DNA of 6,403 nucleotides from Planctomycetota bacterium (lineage in GTDB: Bacteria; Planctomycetota; PUPC01; JACPCR01). Shown here in pieces: positions 6,323 through 6,403 of the stretch (its first letter is position 1; each line of letters begins with the position of its first letter). The position numbers and the translations under genes are program-made. The stretch covers positions 1 to 6,403 of the forward strand of contig JASLXP010000650.1 of assembly GCA_030740295.1 (NCBI GenBank), in the 5' to 3' direction. The notes beneath the pieces are model-generated. The model saw nothing but the letters and a program-made list of their open reading frames with translations. It was not told the origin of the DNA and made no database searches.

Positions 6323-6403
6323 AAACCGGGGACGATTGTCCCGCGGTTCAACGTCAAGGTCACAAAAGTTCGACAACAGAGTAATGGTCTTGCCCGCTCT
6401 GAT

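Larger units (their letters stand above)
6017..6403. other. Downstream region without a convincing gene
   Basis: After the DUF4838 stop codon the sequence is dominated by short repeats and hairpins. Near the right edge one plus frame (from ATG 6296) and two minus frames are open to the end of the window, but none has a Shine-Dalgarno, a recognisable motif or clear codon bias, so I do not call any of them a gene. Confidence 0.5.

Noticed and set aside
6296..6403. An open plus frame from ATG 6296 to the right edge, possibly the start of a further gene
   Set aside because: It has 36 codons, no Shine-Dalgarno, a stem-loop over its first codons, and two minus frames are equally open here. More sequence to the right would settle it.

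Overview
The window looks like a piece of a PVC-group genome (Planctomycetota, Lentisphaerota/Kiritimatiellota or Verrucomicrobiota). The clues are moderately high GC, wide intergenic spaces full of palindromic repeats, a formylglycine-type sulfatase, and a very long secreted DUF4838 protein carrying carbohydrate-binding modules. The phylum assignment is inference from gene content and style; no marker gene is present.

Layout. (1) Positions 3-170 hold the last 55 codons of an unrecognised plus-strand gene whose start lies outside the window. (2) Positions 171-773 have no convincing gene. In their middle sits a striking nested inverted repeat (358-591) made of four copies of a 13-nt GGGGCAACGCCCC-like unit inside two longer opposed arms, resembling a REPIN or small MITE. 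(3) Positions 774-2228 encode a 484-residue S1-family sulfatase with a CSPAR formylglycine motif and no signal peptide. (4) Positions 2229-2980 hold no intact plus-strand gene, but the minus strand keeps two long, codon-biased open segments in different frames, most simply a decaying gene. (5) Positions 2981-6016 encode a 1011-residue secreted protein: signal peptide, N-terminal alpha/beta glycosidase-accessory-like domain, DUF4838 core, CBM9-like module and a C-terminal jelly-roll-like module. (6) Positions 6017-6403 are non-coding as far as I can see and carry a weak hairpin, an inverted array of 7-nt-period CTGA/TCAG repeats, a perfect 9-bp stem palindrome and a further stem-loop.

How the parts may work together. 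The two intact genes are co-directional and both point to glycan breakdown: the secreted DUF4838/CBM protein would bind or cleave a complex polysaccharide outside the cytoplasm, and the sulfatase would remove sulfate from the resulting sugars. The 752-bp gap and separate start regions argue against tight co-transcription, so this is better described as a loose glycan-utilisation neighbourhood than an operon. I see no CRISPR array, rRNA, tRNA, transposase or defence system. The least explained material is the repeat structures and the minus-strand gene remnant.
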